The translations under genes and the position numbers were made by a program. 51,091 nucleotides of DNA from assembly GCA_019090225.1 (NCBI GenBank), contig JAHRWI010000007.1, forward strand, positions 1-51,091, read 5' to 3'. The DNA is from Porticoccaceae bacterium (GTDB lineage: Bacteria > Pseudomonadota > Gammaproteobacteria > Pseudomonadales > Porticoccaceae). The notes beneath the pieces were generated by a model. That model did no database searches. It saw nothing but the letters and a program-made list of their open reading frames with translations, and was not told where the DNA came from. Positions 17,785 to 26,882 of this stretch are shown piece after piece (the first letter of the stretch is position 1; each line of letters opens with the position of its first letter).

Positions 17785-17792
17785 CCCCCCCC
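17785..17792 (-). promoter_or_regulatory. Eight-G homopolymer in the ribosome-binding site of the host-attachment gene
   Basis: On the minus strand the sequence reads AAGGGGGGGGTGT before the ATG. Change in tract length would shift the spacing between ribosome-binding site and start. Confidence 0.5.
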
Positions 17793-17876
17793 TTGAACGC
17801 CCAGAAACGCCCGGCTCTATACCCATCCAATCTGCATAAACCTTGAGCATTGCTTGCCAGTAGTTTCACCTTACAA

Positions 17877-17907
17877 GTGCTACAACATATCTTTTATGAT
17901 GTAGCAC
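17877..17907. repeat. Inverted repeat GTGCTACA/TGTAGCAC
   Basis: Arms of 8 bases (17877-17884 and 17900-17907). After one A/A mismatch, CAT/ATG also pair, leaving a 7-base loop. No T run follows on either strand, so an operator or an RNA structure in the host-attachment leader is more likely than an intrinsic terminator. Confidence 0.55.
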
Positions 17908-18007
17908 AATTGTTCTGATATTGCAGATGTAAACATTCACCCTGAAGGTTATTCGACGTGGTTTCTAGAGTGGTGATCGTCTGCCGACATAGGCCACCTA
18001 CGCCCTG

Positions 18008-18034
18008 AGGGCACAATTTTTTTGGATGTGCCCT
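18008..18034. repeat. Inverted repeat AGGGCACA/TGTGCCCT with T-rich loop
   Basis: Perfect 8-base arms (18008-18015 and 18027-18034) around an 11-base spacer with seven T. It lies downstream of the DHOD-like gene on the minus strand and could end that transcript, although the T run is in the loop rather than after the stem. Confidence 0.5.
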
Positions 18035-18154
18035 GACTGGTGAAGTCTTCACTAAGCCGATTTCACTCACCGATATAGCAATCACTGGCCAGTGAATGAG
18101 ATTACTGTAAGTAAAAATCACGCGCGCTAAGCCCTGTGCTCGGTATAGATCCGC

Positions 18155-19162
18155 CTAGTCGACTTCGGCGATTAACCAGCTATCCAGCACCGCCAGGTAA
18201 TTGGCATGCTCATAAGCCACGGGGTTTATGGCGTGGTGCTGACAAACGCTGCCCTTCATCTGCTCAATAGAGACATACTCGCGCTCTTCCATCCAGTCTT
18301 GCATGTCCCGGAGGATTGTACCCAGGGCGCCTACGCCCTGTTTGAGTAGTACACTGCACAGGCAAACCGCATCGGCCCCGGCAAGGATTGCCTTGATAAC
18401 ATCTTCGGCGCGATGGAAACCGCCTGTCGCGGCCAGATCCACGCCAACCTGGCCATAGAGTAAGGCCAGCCAGCGGATTCTTTCCAGGGATTCGCTGGAG
18501 CTTGAAAGATAGACAACGGGCTTGACCTGTAAACCTTCCAGGTCGATATCCGGCTGATAGAAACGATTAAATAATGACACACCATCGGCGCCATTCTGTT
18601 GCAATCGCGAGATGACATGGCCCACCGAGGAAAAATGCGTCGATATTTTTACGCCTATAGGCAGCGCAGTGTGCGCCCTGACCTTTTCGAGGACTTCTAT
18701 ATACCGATTTTCGACCTCGGCCCCCGACTGCCGCAGATCAGCGGCCACATAATAGACATTGAGTTCCAGAGCATCGCAGCCCGCCTGCTCAATGTCCCTT
18801 GCGTAATCGAGCCAGCCAGTAGCAGAGATACCATTTAAACTGCCTATTACCGGAATAGACAATGATTGTTTCAGTTGTACTACTTTTTCCAGATACTCAT
18901 CGAGATGACTCTGATACTGCACCGGCTCGGGCAAAAAACTGTCCGCCTCGCCAGTACCAATGTCCTGAAAATCCAGCAGTCGATGTATCTGCTCCTGATC
19001 CGCCTGCAGAGATTCTTCAAATAAAGAGGGCATCACAATCGCTGCCGCACCCTCATCTTCCAGACGTTTGGCCATATCAACATTCCCCGTCAATGGGGAG
19101 GAAGAAGCCACCAGTGGATTGGCCAGGGCTAAACCGAGGTAGGATGTACGGAGATCAATCAT
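18155..19162 (-). CDS. Dihydroorotate dehydrogenase-like protein linked to NifJ
   Basis: About 335 residues from the ATG at 19162. It has the family start DLRTSYLGLALANPLVASSSPLTG (FMN-binding barrel strand 1), PVIGSLNGISATGWLDYA, DALELNVYYVA, the PIGVKISTHFSS lysine strand and DLAATGGFHRAEDVIKAILAGADAVCLCSVLL (phosphate-binding end). The true pyrD family member for pyrimidine synthesis is usually elsewhere; this COG0167-type subgroup is commonly found next to pyruvate:ferredoxin oxidoreductase. The start overlaps the nifJ stop by 8 bases (ATGATTGA), showing translational coupling. A redox role that accepts electrons from, or feeds, NifJ is plausible but unproven. Confidence 0.85.
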   Translation of the reverse strand: MIDLRTSYLGLALANPLVASSSPLTGNVDMAKRLEDEGAAAIVMPSLFEESLQADQEQIHRLLDFQDIGTGEADSFLPEPVQYQSHLDEYLEKVVQLKQSLSIPVIGSLNGISATGWLDYARDIEQAGCDALELNVYYVAADLRQSGAEVENRYIEVLEKVRAHTALPIGVKISTHFSSVGHVISRLQQNGADGVSLFNRFYQPDIDLEGLQVKPVVYLSSSSESLERIRWLALLYGQVGVDLAATGGFHRAEDVIKAILAGADAVCLCSVLLKQGVGALGTILRDMQDWMEEREYVSIEQMKGSVCQHHAINPVAYEHANYLAVLDSWLIAEVD

Positions 19163-22100
19163 CTTGTCTTGCCTTTTTAGTCTGGTCGGCGGTCTGGTTG
19201 GCAATCTGATCAGTAAAGCCCGGCTCGTCGCCGGAATCATTCTCCCAGTCGAGACCGGCGAGCTGCTGATATCGGTGATAGCGCTCGCTGACTTCCTGCT
19301 GGGCTGCTGCTAATAGCTCTTCGGCCTCCTGAGGATGGCTTCGCCAGAGCATGTTAAAGCGTCCCTCACTGGCGGCGAAGTCTCGATAGGGTATAGAAGG
19401 CGACTTTGAATCCAGGTGCAATGGATTGCGGCCTTTATCGGCGCGCCGTGGATCAAATCGCAGCAGCGGCCAATGACCGCTTTTGACCGCCAGATCCTGC
19501 TGTTGGTGATTATCTTCTAGCTCTATGCCATGGGCGATACAGGGTGAATAGGCGATGATTAAGGACGGTCCTTCATAGGCTTCCGCTTCCAGAAAGGCAT
19601 GCAAGGTTTGTGTGTCCTTGGCGCTGTAGGCGACATGAGCGACGTAGACATTTTCATAGCTCATGGCGATTCGCGCCAGATCCTTCTTCCCCGTGCGCTT
19701 GCCAGCGGCAGAAAATTTCGCCACTGCGCCCCGCGGCGTCGCCTTTGAGGTTTGACCACCGGTATTGGAATACACTTCGGTATCCAGCACCAGAATATTA
19801 ACGTTTTCCCCCGATGCCAGCACATGATCAAGGCCACCGTAGCCAATATCATAGGCCCAGCCATCGCCGCCGATAATCCACACCGAGCGCTTACAGAGAT
19901 TATCAACAACAGATTCCAAAGTGCGAGCCCGAACATTGTCGATTGATGCCAGCCTGATTTTGAGCTCCGCTACGCGCTGGCGCTGCTGATAGATACCGGC
20001 TTCGTCGGATTCATCTGCGCTCAGCAAGTCATTCACCAGGGTATCCCCGAGACCGTCTCTGAATTCTTCGAGTAGCTCTCCGGCAAATTGCCGTTGTTTG
20101 TCCAGGGCCAGGCGCATACCCAGGCCAAATTCAGCATTATCTTCAAACAGAGAGTTATTCCAGGCCGGTCCGCGGCCATCGTCATTTTTAGCCCAGGGGG
20201 TGGTGGGTAGATTACCGCCGTAGATAGAAGAGCAGCCCGTGGCGTTAGCCACCAGCATACGATCGCCAAATAACTGTGATGCCAGCTTGATATAGGGTGT
20301 TTCGCCGCAGCCGGAACAGGCGCCGGAGAATTCAAACAGGGGTTTCAATAGCATTGAGCCCTTAATGGTCGTTACCTTCGCCTCACGGCGATCATAATCC
20401 GGCAACTGTTCAAAAAACGCCCAGTTATGTTTTTCCTCTTCCAGAATAGACGGCTGAGGCACCATATTGATCGCCTTGTGGCTGACGTTCGACTTATCCC
20501 GAATCGGGCAAATATCAACGCACAAAGCACAGCCAGTGCAATCCTCCGGCGCTACCTGATAGCTGATATGCAGCCCCTCCGGGTAATCCTTGCCGGTAAT
20601 CTGGACATGCTGGAATGCGGGCGGTGCGCTGCTGGCCAAAGCTTCAGGAAAGGCCTTGCTTCTGATAACACCGTGGGGACAAACAAAGGCACATTTACCG
20701 CAATGAATGCACAAGTCATAGTCAACCAGCGGTATTTCCCGGGCGAGGTTGCGCTTTTCAAAAGCGGTGGTGCCCAGAGGGTAACTACCATCCCCGGCAG
20801 CAAACTCACCGGGATTAAATCCCCGCGTCCGGCAATAATTTCTCCGGTCACCTGCTTGACAAAGTCAGGGGCATGTTCAGGCACAGGTGGCCTTTTTACT
20901 TTTACACTGCCAACCAAATTCGGCACTTCTACCGGGTATAACTGGTCAAGGGCATCGTCAATGGCCCGGTGGTTTTGCCGAATAATCGATCGACCGCGTT
21001 TTCCATAGGTGGTCTCCACCGCCTTTTTGATAGCGTCTATCGCCACGTCGGTAGGCAGAATATCGCTTAGCTTGAAAAAACAGGCCTGCATTATCGTGTT
21101 TATGCGCTTACCCATACCGTGCTGTGCTGCGATCTGATAAGCATCTACGCAGTAAAAAACAATTTTTTTATCGATCATTTGCCGCTGCATTTTAGCCGAA
21201 AGGCTATCCCATACCTCAGACTTGTCGACACTGGAGCTAAGCAGAAAGGTGGCGCCTTCGGCTGCCATGTCGAGCATATCAAAGCGCTCTACCAGCACCT
21301 CCTGATGGCAGGCAACAAAACTGGCATCGCCCTCGGCGATCAAATAGCTGGATTTAATGACTCTCTCGCTAAAGCGCAAATGAGAAACCGTAACGGCGCC
21401 AGACTTTTTAGAGTCATAGACAAAGTAGCCCTGAACAAAATAGTCGGTGGCATCGCCGATAATTTTTATCGAATTTTTATTGGCCCCTACCGTGCCGTCT
21501 GACCCGAGGCCGTAAAACAGGCACTGCAATGATTTTCTGTTGCTGTCAGTTCGAAATGCCCTGTCCCAGGCCAGGCTACGGTGCTGCACATCGTCGATAA
21601 TGCCAACAGTAAAGTGGTTTTTTATATTCTCCCCAGCCAGGGCATCAAACACCGACTTGATCATTGCCGGATTGAACTCCTTGGATGACAATCCATAGCG
21701 CCCTCCCACCACTCTGGGCATAGTGGCAAAGCGTGTGTCACCGGCCATCTGTACTTCCGCCACAGCAGTGACCACATCTTTATACAGAGGCTCGCCCTCG
21801 GCGCCGGGTTCCTTGGTGCGATCCAGTACAGCGATTGCTTGTACCGTCTCGGGCAGAGCCAGAATCAAACGGCTCGCAGAGAAAGGTCGAAATAAGCGCA
21901 CTTTGAGCACACCGACCTTTTCTCCCCTAGCAGTCAGGTGCTCGACCGTTTCCTCGACCGCTTCGGCGCCAGAACCCATTAACAGGAGGACACGCTCGGC
22001 GTCCTTTGCGCCGATGTAATCAAACAAACGGTATTGCCTGCCGGTCAGTTCGGCAAAACGATCCATGGCATTTTGTACGATATCGGGAAAGGCATCGTAA

Positions 22101-22852
22101 TAAGGGTTAACTGCCTCGCGGGCCTGAAAAAATATATCGGGGTTCTGCGAAGTGCCCCTAATAACCGGTCGCTCGGGCGACAGGGCCCGATAGCGGAACT
22201 GCGCCAGATCCCCGGAATCCATCATGCTGGAAATAATGTCATCGCCGAACAGGTCAATTTTGCTGACTTCATGAGAGGTGCGAAAGCCATCAAAAAAATG
22301 CACCATCGGAACTCGCCCCTTCAATGTCGCAGCCTGGGCAATCAGGCTGAAATCGAGGGCTTCCTGAACCGAATTGGAGGCCAGCAGGGCAAAGCCCGTA
22401 GCGCGTGTTGCCATCACATCGCTGTGATCGCCAAATATTGAAAGCGCCTGCGCCGCTACCGAGCGTGAGGCGACATGAAAGACCGTCGGCGTTAATTCTC
22501 CGGCAATCTTGTACATATTGGGTATCATCAACAGCAGGCCCTGGGATGCCGTAAATGTTGTCGTCAGGGCTCCAGCCTGCAAAGAGCCGTGCACTGCGCC
22601 AGCCGCACCGCCTTCGCTTTGCATCTCGACAATGCGCGGTACGGTGCCCCAGATATTGATTTTACCCTGAGACGACCACAGGTCTGCCGCCTCACCCATT
22701 GGCGAAGCTGGTGTAATCGGGTAGATCGCTATAACTTCGTTGATTTTGTGTGCCACATAGGCACAGGCTTCATTGGCGTCTATACATGACTTGCGTGTGG
22801 ATGGCTTACCTGCAGATGAAGTGCTTGTGGGTGAAGTGCCTGATGAAAGCAT
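19155..22852 (-). pseudogene. nifJ: Pyruvate:flavodoxin/ferredoxin oxidoreductase, single frameshift
   Basis: A full-length NifJ of about 1230 residues in two frames. Frame one (22852 to about 20795) has the pyruvate-binding domain (IYPITPASPMGEAADLWSS), TASQGLLLMIPNMYKIAGELTP, the domain with LGSDGTVGANKNSIKII, and the path to GDLIPVSLLPG. Frame two (about 20795 to 19155) has EKRNLAREIPLVDYDLCIHC, two 4Fe-4S clusters (CIHCGKCAFVCP and CTGCALCVDICP), the TPP domain with CSGCGETPYIKL, GDGWAYDIGYGGLDHVL and YSNTGGQTSKATPRG. The junction is a run of four C at 20792-20795. Five would read VSLLPGDGSYPLGTTAFEKR, the expected sequence. All cofactor sites are intact, so a missing base in the sequence is likely. 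The enzyme oxidises pyruvate to acetyl-CoA with reduction of flavodoxin or ferredoxin, usually under low oxygen. Confidence 0.88.
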
Positions 22853-23148
22853 GGAATATCTTCTTGTTAAGCTACATTAACTTAATCAAAACAAAACACA
22901 TATATACACTAGTACGTAGATATTAACCGACCAAAATTCTACTGCCTGCTGTGGTGTTTGAGTCAAAACAAGATAAGGTCAATAATTCATAGACTTATTA
23001 GTGAAAAAATCTATACTTTTCGATGAATATTGGCTCAAACCTGACTTTTTGGCACCGGCGAAAATATTTTCTCGTGGCGCTGCAACTCGATCGAAGCTTA
23101 AATTGCCTGGTCAATTAAACTTTATTATTACGGGATTACGGGCTTTTA
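22853..23148. other. AT-rich divergent promoter region of nifJ and the four-gene operon
   Basis: About 296 bases with no gene and with strongly AT-rich stretches (22860-22945). Divergent promoters must lie here, but I see no clear FNR-type palindrome (TGA-N6-TCA) in it. Confidence 0.5.
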
Positions 23149-23943
23149 ATGACGGACGCAAATGGCAAATTATGGATCGAGCACGAAGGTGAAGGCCCTT
23201 TATTTGCCACGGCTGTTCACGCGGGACACCAGATCCGTCGCCAGTTGGCGCCGATTATCGCCCTTGATGATACGGCTCGCTCCCGGGAAGAAGACCCCTA
23301 TACCGATTATCTCGCCAGGGTAGTGCCTACCTGGCTGGTGCCAACCCGCTCTCGCTTCGAAGTCGATCTCAACCGACCCCGGGATGAGGCGATCTATTCA
23401 GCGCCCGAACTAGCCTGGGGGCAGCACGTCTGGAAACACCCCCCGAATCCCGGTCAGATCAAAACAAGCCTGGCGGAATACGATGCTTTCTATACAGAGC
23501 TGGAAAAACTGCTCAACAGGATGGTTCAGCACCATAAGCGCTTCGTGGTCTTCGATCTGCATACCTATAACTATCGACGCGAGGGCGCAGACGCGCCGCC
23601 CGCAGATCCTGCTTTAAATCCAGATGTAAATATCGGCACCGGCTCGCTGGACCGAGTCCGCTGGGGCAAGCTGACGGATCGGTTTATGGCTGATCTCGCC
23701 GCATTTGATTTCTGTGGCCGCCGTCTTGATGTGCGCGAAAATGTTAAGTTTAAGGGGCGGGAGCTGGCTCAATGGATCCACACCCATTTTGCTGAATCTG
23801 CGGCCGTACTCTCCATAGAGTTCAAAAAATTCTTTATGGATGAATGGACTGGCGTTGGCGAGATTGAGCAGATTCAGGGTATTCGAGATGCGCTACAGTC
23901 GACCATACCGGGCATCCTGGAAGAATTGCAGAGACTCCCTTGA
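23149..23943 (+). CDS. N-formylglutamate amidohydrolase family protein
   Basis: 264 residues with the FGase fold. AVHAGHQIRRQLA gives a metal-binding His region near residue 24, RFEVDLNRPRDEAIY is the family hallmark (ExDLNR) near 74, and VVFDLHTYNYRR (the DLHS-like strand) near 131. A late SIEFKKFFMDEWTG supplies a catalytic Glu. Characterised members release formate from N-formylglutamate in histidine degradation, but no hut genes are nearby. The gene overlaps the DUF1704 gene by 4 bases, so here the enzyme probably hydrolyses another N-acyl or gamma-linked glutamate compound handled by the operon (inference). The ribosome-binding site is weak. Confidence 0.88.
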   Translation: MTDANGKLWIEHEGEGPLFATAVHAGHQIRRQLAPIIALDDTARSREEDPYTDYLARVVPTWLVPTRSRFEVDLNRPRDEAIYSAPELAWGQHVWKHPPNPGQIKTSLAEYDAFYTELEKLLNRMVQHHKRFVVFDLHTYNYRREGADAPPADPALNPDVNIGTGSLDRVRWGKLTDRFMADLAAFDFCGRRLDVRENVKFKGRELAQWIHTHFAESAAVLSIEFKKFFMDEWTGVGEIEQIQGIRDALQSTIPGILEELQRLP

Positions 23944-25835
23944 CCAGGCAGACGACAGACAAACTGTTGACGGAAATCAGTCAGGCTATAAGCGACAATA
24001 GCCCGCTGAGCAAAAAGCTGCCGGACGGCAGTTTTTTGCATCTTGATCGCCAACTGCCCTTTCTCTGTGTCTATCGCGGAGACATTCGCGGAGATATTCA
24101 CGGAGAGATGGAAGGCTCACCAAAGGCGATGGAAAGCCTTTTGCGCGGAACGCCGGCCTACCTGCTGGTCAACGAGCATCCTGCCCGACTAAAAACCACC
24201 CGTGCACTGCTGGTCGCGATTATTGAAAAGCTTGGTGATTATTTTGACCAGATTTGCCTGCTTGAATTGTGGTCGTCTGCGCCGCAACAGGACGCCTCCC
24301 TGACACCCGAATTCGAAATCCTGGCGTCATCGACAGGTACGCCAGTTAAATTTCTGGAAGAATTTGAAAACGCGCTGCTGCATATTACCGTCGACAATCT
24401 TAAGGCCAACATTGAGATAGGCTACCAGCAAAATATCGCACCACCGGGACTTGAGCCCATACTGACCCGTACTCAACTGACTGCCTTAAACTGCATTCCT
24501 GTCGGCCTGGCGATAAAGCCTGTTTATCTCGATGTAAAAACGGCCGAGGTACTGCCCTTTCATTTACAGGACCTGCACCAGGGGCTAACCCGGGCGCTGA
24601 AACGAGGCTTTTACGCCTTTGCCCATCATCACACCCATATCCGGCCCCGTCATTTCCACGAGCTCGGCAACCGATCTATCACCAAAGCAGTTTGGCAGAC
24701 AGATCGTCGTCTGGCCGAGATCAGTGCAACTTTCGATTTGTTACTCTATGTCTCGCCCGTCAACAGTAGTGCTGCGTGGCAGGAATTTGAGGCCAGCGAC
24801 TATGAACGTGAAGCGTCATTTCTTTACCGAGCGCGCAATGTAAACCCTTCTCTGCTCAAGCGGCAGTTGTTTCAGATTCCCATCGAAGCAATCGAAGATC
24901 CAACTCTGGCCCACATTTTCTCCGAAAAACGCAATGAACTGGATCGCCAGATTACTCTGGTGGCTGACCGCAACACCGAGCGTTTTCTGCTCGGCAGTCG
25001 GCAAATTTACGGTGACGTCGAACCAGAACTACTTGAACAGGCCCACCTGCTACTGGAGGCCATCGACCCCTCCCAGCCGACAGCCCAGAACGACTACCTC
25101 GCTCCACAGCAAATCGCCGAGCGCGCTAGACTGGAGCTGGACAAATACCGCGAGCAGGACCCCTCGTTAAAATCGACCGTGTCCGTACGTGGCGACGTGC
25201 CAGGCATTCTGGTCTCACAGGGCAACCTCCTTATAGGACAGGATGCCAGCGTACTGTCATCGCGCATCAATGCCCTGATCAGTCACGAAGTAGGCACACA
25301 CATCGTCACCCACCACAATGGCGGGCTGCAGCCGTTTCGGGAGCTGAGCGTCGGCATGGCAAGCTACGAGGAATTGCAGGAGGGGCTGGCGGTACTGGCG
25401 GAATACCTGGTGGGTGAACTGTCACCCAGCCGTCTGCGAACTCTTGCCGCTCGGGTACTTGCGGTTGATTGTATTACCTCAGGGGCCAGCTTTATCGATT
25501 GCTTTCGGGTGCTGTACAGGGACCACGGCTTCCATCCACATACTGCATTTAATATCACAATGCGGATCTTTCGAGGCGGCGGATATACCAAGGATATCGT
25601 TTACCTGCGCGGCCTCAAACACTTGCTGGAGGCACTTGCTGATGGTTACCCACTGGAATCCCTCTATCTGGGTAAAATCTCCCACCAACATCTGGACTTT
25701 GTCGAAGAACTGCAGTGGCGCCAGATATTGCAACCACCCACCTTAACACCCACTTTTCTGGATAGCCCTGAAGCGGAGCCACGACTTCAGGCCCTGAGCA
25801 ATGGGCTCACCCTTACGGACTTGATCAAAGAGTAA
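23940..25835 (+). CDS. DUF1704 / QEGLA-motif metallopeptidase-like protein
   Basis: 631 residues, family annotated as flavohemoglobin expression-modulating QEGLA motif protein. Zinc-site signature: HEVGTH at 449-454 (HEXXXH type). The QEGLA motif at 480-484 supplies a further acidic ligand. The same domain family includes the eukaryotic MATCAP tubulin carboxypeptidase, which removes a C-terminal residue, so peptidase activity is a reasonable expectation. The N-terminal 300 residues are less typical and contain an AFAHHHTHIRPRHFHELG stretch rich in histidine. It starts with TTG overlapping the stop of the amidohydrolase gene and ends 4 bases before the ATP-grasp gene. The bacterial substrate is unknown. 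Confidence 0.85.
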   Translation: MTRQTTDKLLTEISQAISDNSPLSKKLPDGSFLHLDRQLPFLCVYRGDIRGDIHGEMEGSPKAMESLLRGTPAYLLVNEHPARLKTTRALLVAIIEKLGDYFDQICLLELWSSAPQQDASLTPEFEILASSTGTPVKFLEEFENALLHITVDNLKANIEIGYQQNIAPPGLEPILTRTQLTALNCIPVGLAIKPVYLDVKTAEVLPFHLQDLHQGLTRALKRGFYAFAHHHTHIRPRHFHELGNRSITKAVWQTDRRLAEISATFDLLLYVSPVNSSAAWQEFEASDYEREASFLYRARNVNPSLLKRQLFQIPIEAIEDPTLAHIFSEKRNELDRQITLVADRNTERFLLGSRQIYGDVEPELLEQAHLLLEAIDPSQPTAQNDYLAPQQIAERARLELDKYREQDPSLKSTVSVRGDVPGILVSQGNLLIGQDASVLSSRINALISHEVGTHIVTHHNGGLQPFRELSVGMASYEELQEGLAVLAEYLVGELSPSRLRTLAARVLAVDCITSGASFIDCFRVLYRDHGFHPHTAFNITMRIFRGGGYTKDIVYLRGLKHLLEALADGYPLESLYLGKISHQHLDFVEELQWRQILQPPTLTPTFLDSPEAEPRLQALSNGLTLTDLIKE

Positions 25836-25839
25836 CCCG

Positions 25840-26841
25840 ATGAAAATAGGCTTTGTGGTTAACGACCTTCAAACAGAATATGCCGGCTACACCAGTACAC
25901 TACTGGCCCAGGCAGCCTGCCGCCTGGGTCACGAGGTCTGGTACATGGGCGTTGGTGATTTTTCCCTGCGACCGGACGACCATACTTTCGCGCTAGCGCG
26001 CAGCCTTGCCCCGGGAGAATATCAAAGTGGTCAAGCATTGCTCGACCGACTCAGGGATGAGCAAACTCCGGCGACGAGAGTTTGCGTCGATGATCTGGAT
26101 TTTCTGTTGCTGCGCAATGACGCCAATGCCGATGCACTGGGGCGTCCCTGGGCACGCATGGCCGGTATTAATTTTGGTTTCCTGGCACAACGTCATGGCG
26201 TCGAAGTACTCAATGATCCGGGAACCCTGGCCCATTCGTTGACCAAACTTTATCTTCAGTATTTTCCAGAAAGCATCCGGCCGAAAACACTTATTACCCA
26301 CGACTACGATGAATCCCTGGAGTTTATAGCGTCCATGGATGGTTACGGCGTGATCAAACCCCTGTTCGGTTCGGGTGGCAGAAATGTCTTTCTAATAAGG
26401 CCCAGCGACCGGCCCAATGTCCACCAGATGATGGACGTCATCTTTCGCGAAGAAGGTTACATGATCGTGCAGGAGTATTTACCGAAAGCGGTCGAAGGCG
26501 ATACCCGGCTATTTATGGTGGACGGTGAGTTACTGGAGATCGATGGAAAAATTGCCGCTATTCACCGTATTCCCGATACAAAAATAGGCGATATGCGCAG
26601 CAATATGACCGCTGGGGGCACCTCCCATAAAGCCGAAATCACCCAACAGGCACGCCGAATCGCAGAAGTTGTTGGCCCCAAACTCAAAGAGGACGGTATT
26701 TTTATTGCCGGTCTTGATATCGTCGGCGACAAAGTGATGGAAATTAATATCCTGAGCCCGGGAGGCATGTTAAGTGCCGAAAGACTCGAAGGGGTGTCTT
26801 TCAGTGAAAAGATTATTCGTTTGCTCGAACAGAAAATTTGA
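25840..26841 (+). CDS. Glutathione-synthetase-like ATP-grasp ligase
   Basis: 333 residues. The fold and motifs follow GshB: an N-terminal Rossmann-like domain (MKIGFVVNDL), LNDPGTLAHSLTKLYLQYFPE, the ATP-grasp core GVIKPLFGSGGRNVFLI, MIVQEYLPKAVEGDTRLFMVDGE, RSNMTAGGTSHKAE and the metal-binding end GLDIVGDKVMEINILSPGGM. True GshB joins gamma-glutamylcysteine and glycine. No gshA is nearby and the operon partners are hydrolases, so the acceptor may be a different peptide or amine. Spacing of 4 bases from the DUF1704 gene indicates one transcript. Confidence 0.88.
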   Translation: MKIGFVVNDLQTEYAGYTSTLLAQAACRLGHEVWYMGVGDFSLRPDDHTFALARSLAPGEYQSGQALLDRLRDEQTPATRVCVDDLDFLLLRNDANADALGRPWARMAGINFGFLAQRHGVEVLNDPGTLAHSLTKLYLQYFPESIRPKTLITHDYDESLEFIASMDGYGVIKPLFGSGGRNVFLIRPSDRPNVHQMMDVIFREEGYMIVQEYLPKAVEGDTRLFMVDGELLEIDGKIAAIHRIPDTKIGDMRSNMTAGGTSHKAEITQQARRIAEVVGPKLKEDGIFIAGLDIVGDKVMEINILSPGGMLSAERLEGVSFSEKIIRLLEQKI

Positions 26842-26882
26842 CTGCGCCACATTCACCCTGACATCCAAAAATAAAGGCCGAC

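Larger units (their letters stand above)
17782..18154. other. Intergenic region between host-attachment gene and DHOD-like gene
   Basis: About 370 bases with no credible gene. It should carry the end of the nifJ operon and the promoter of the host-attachment gene. It holds two strong inverted repeats, listed separately. Confidence 0.6.
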
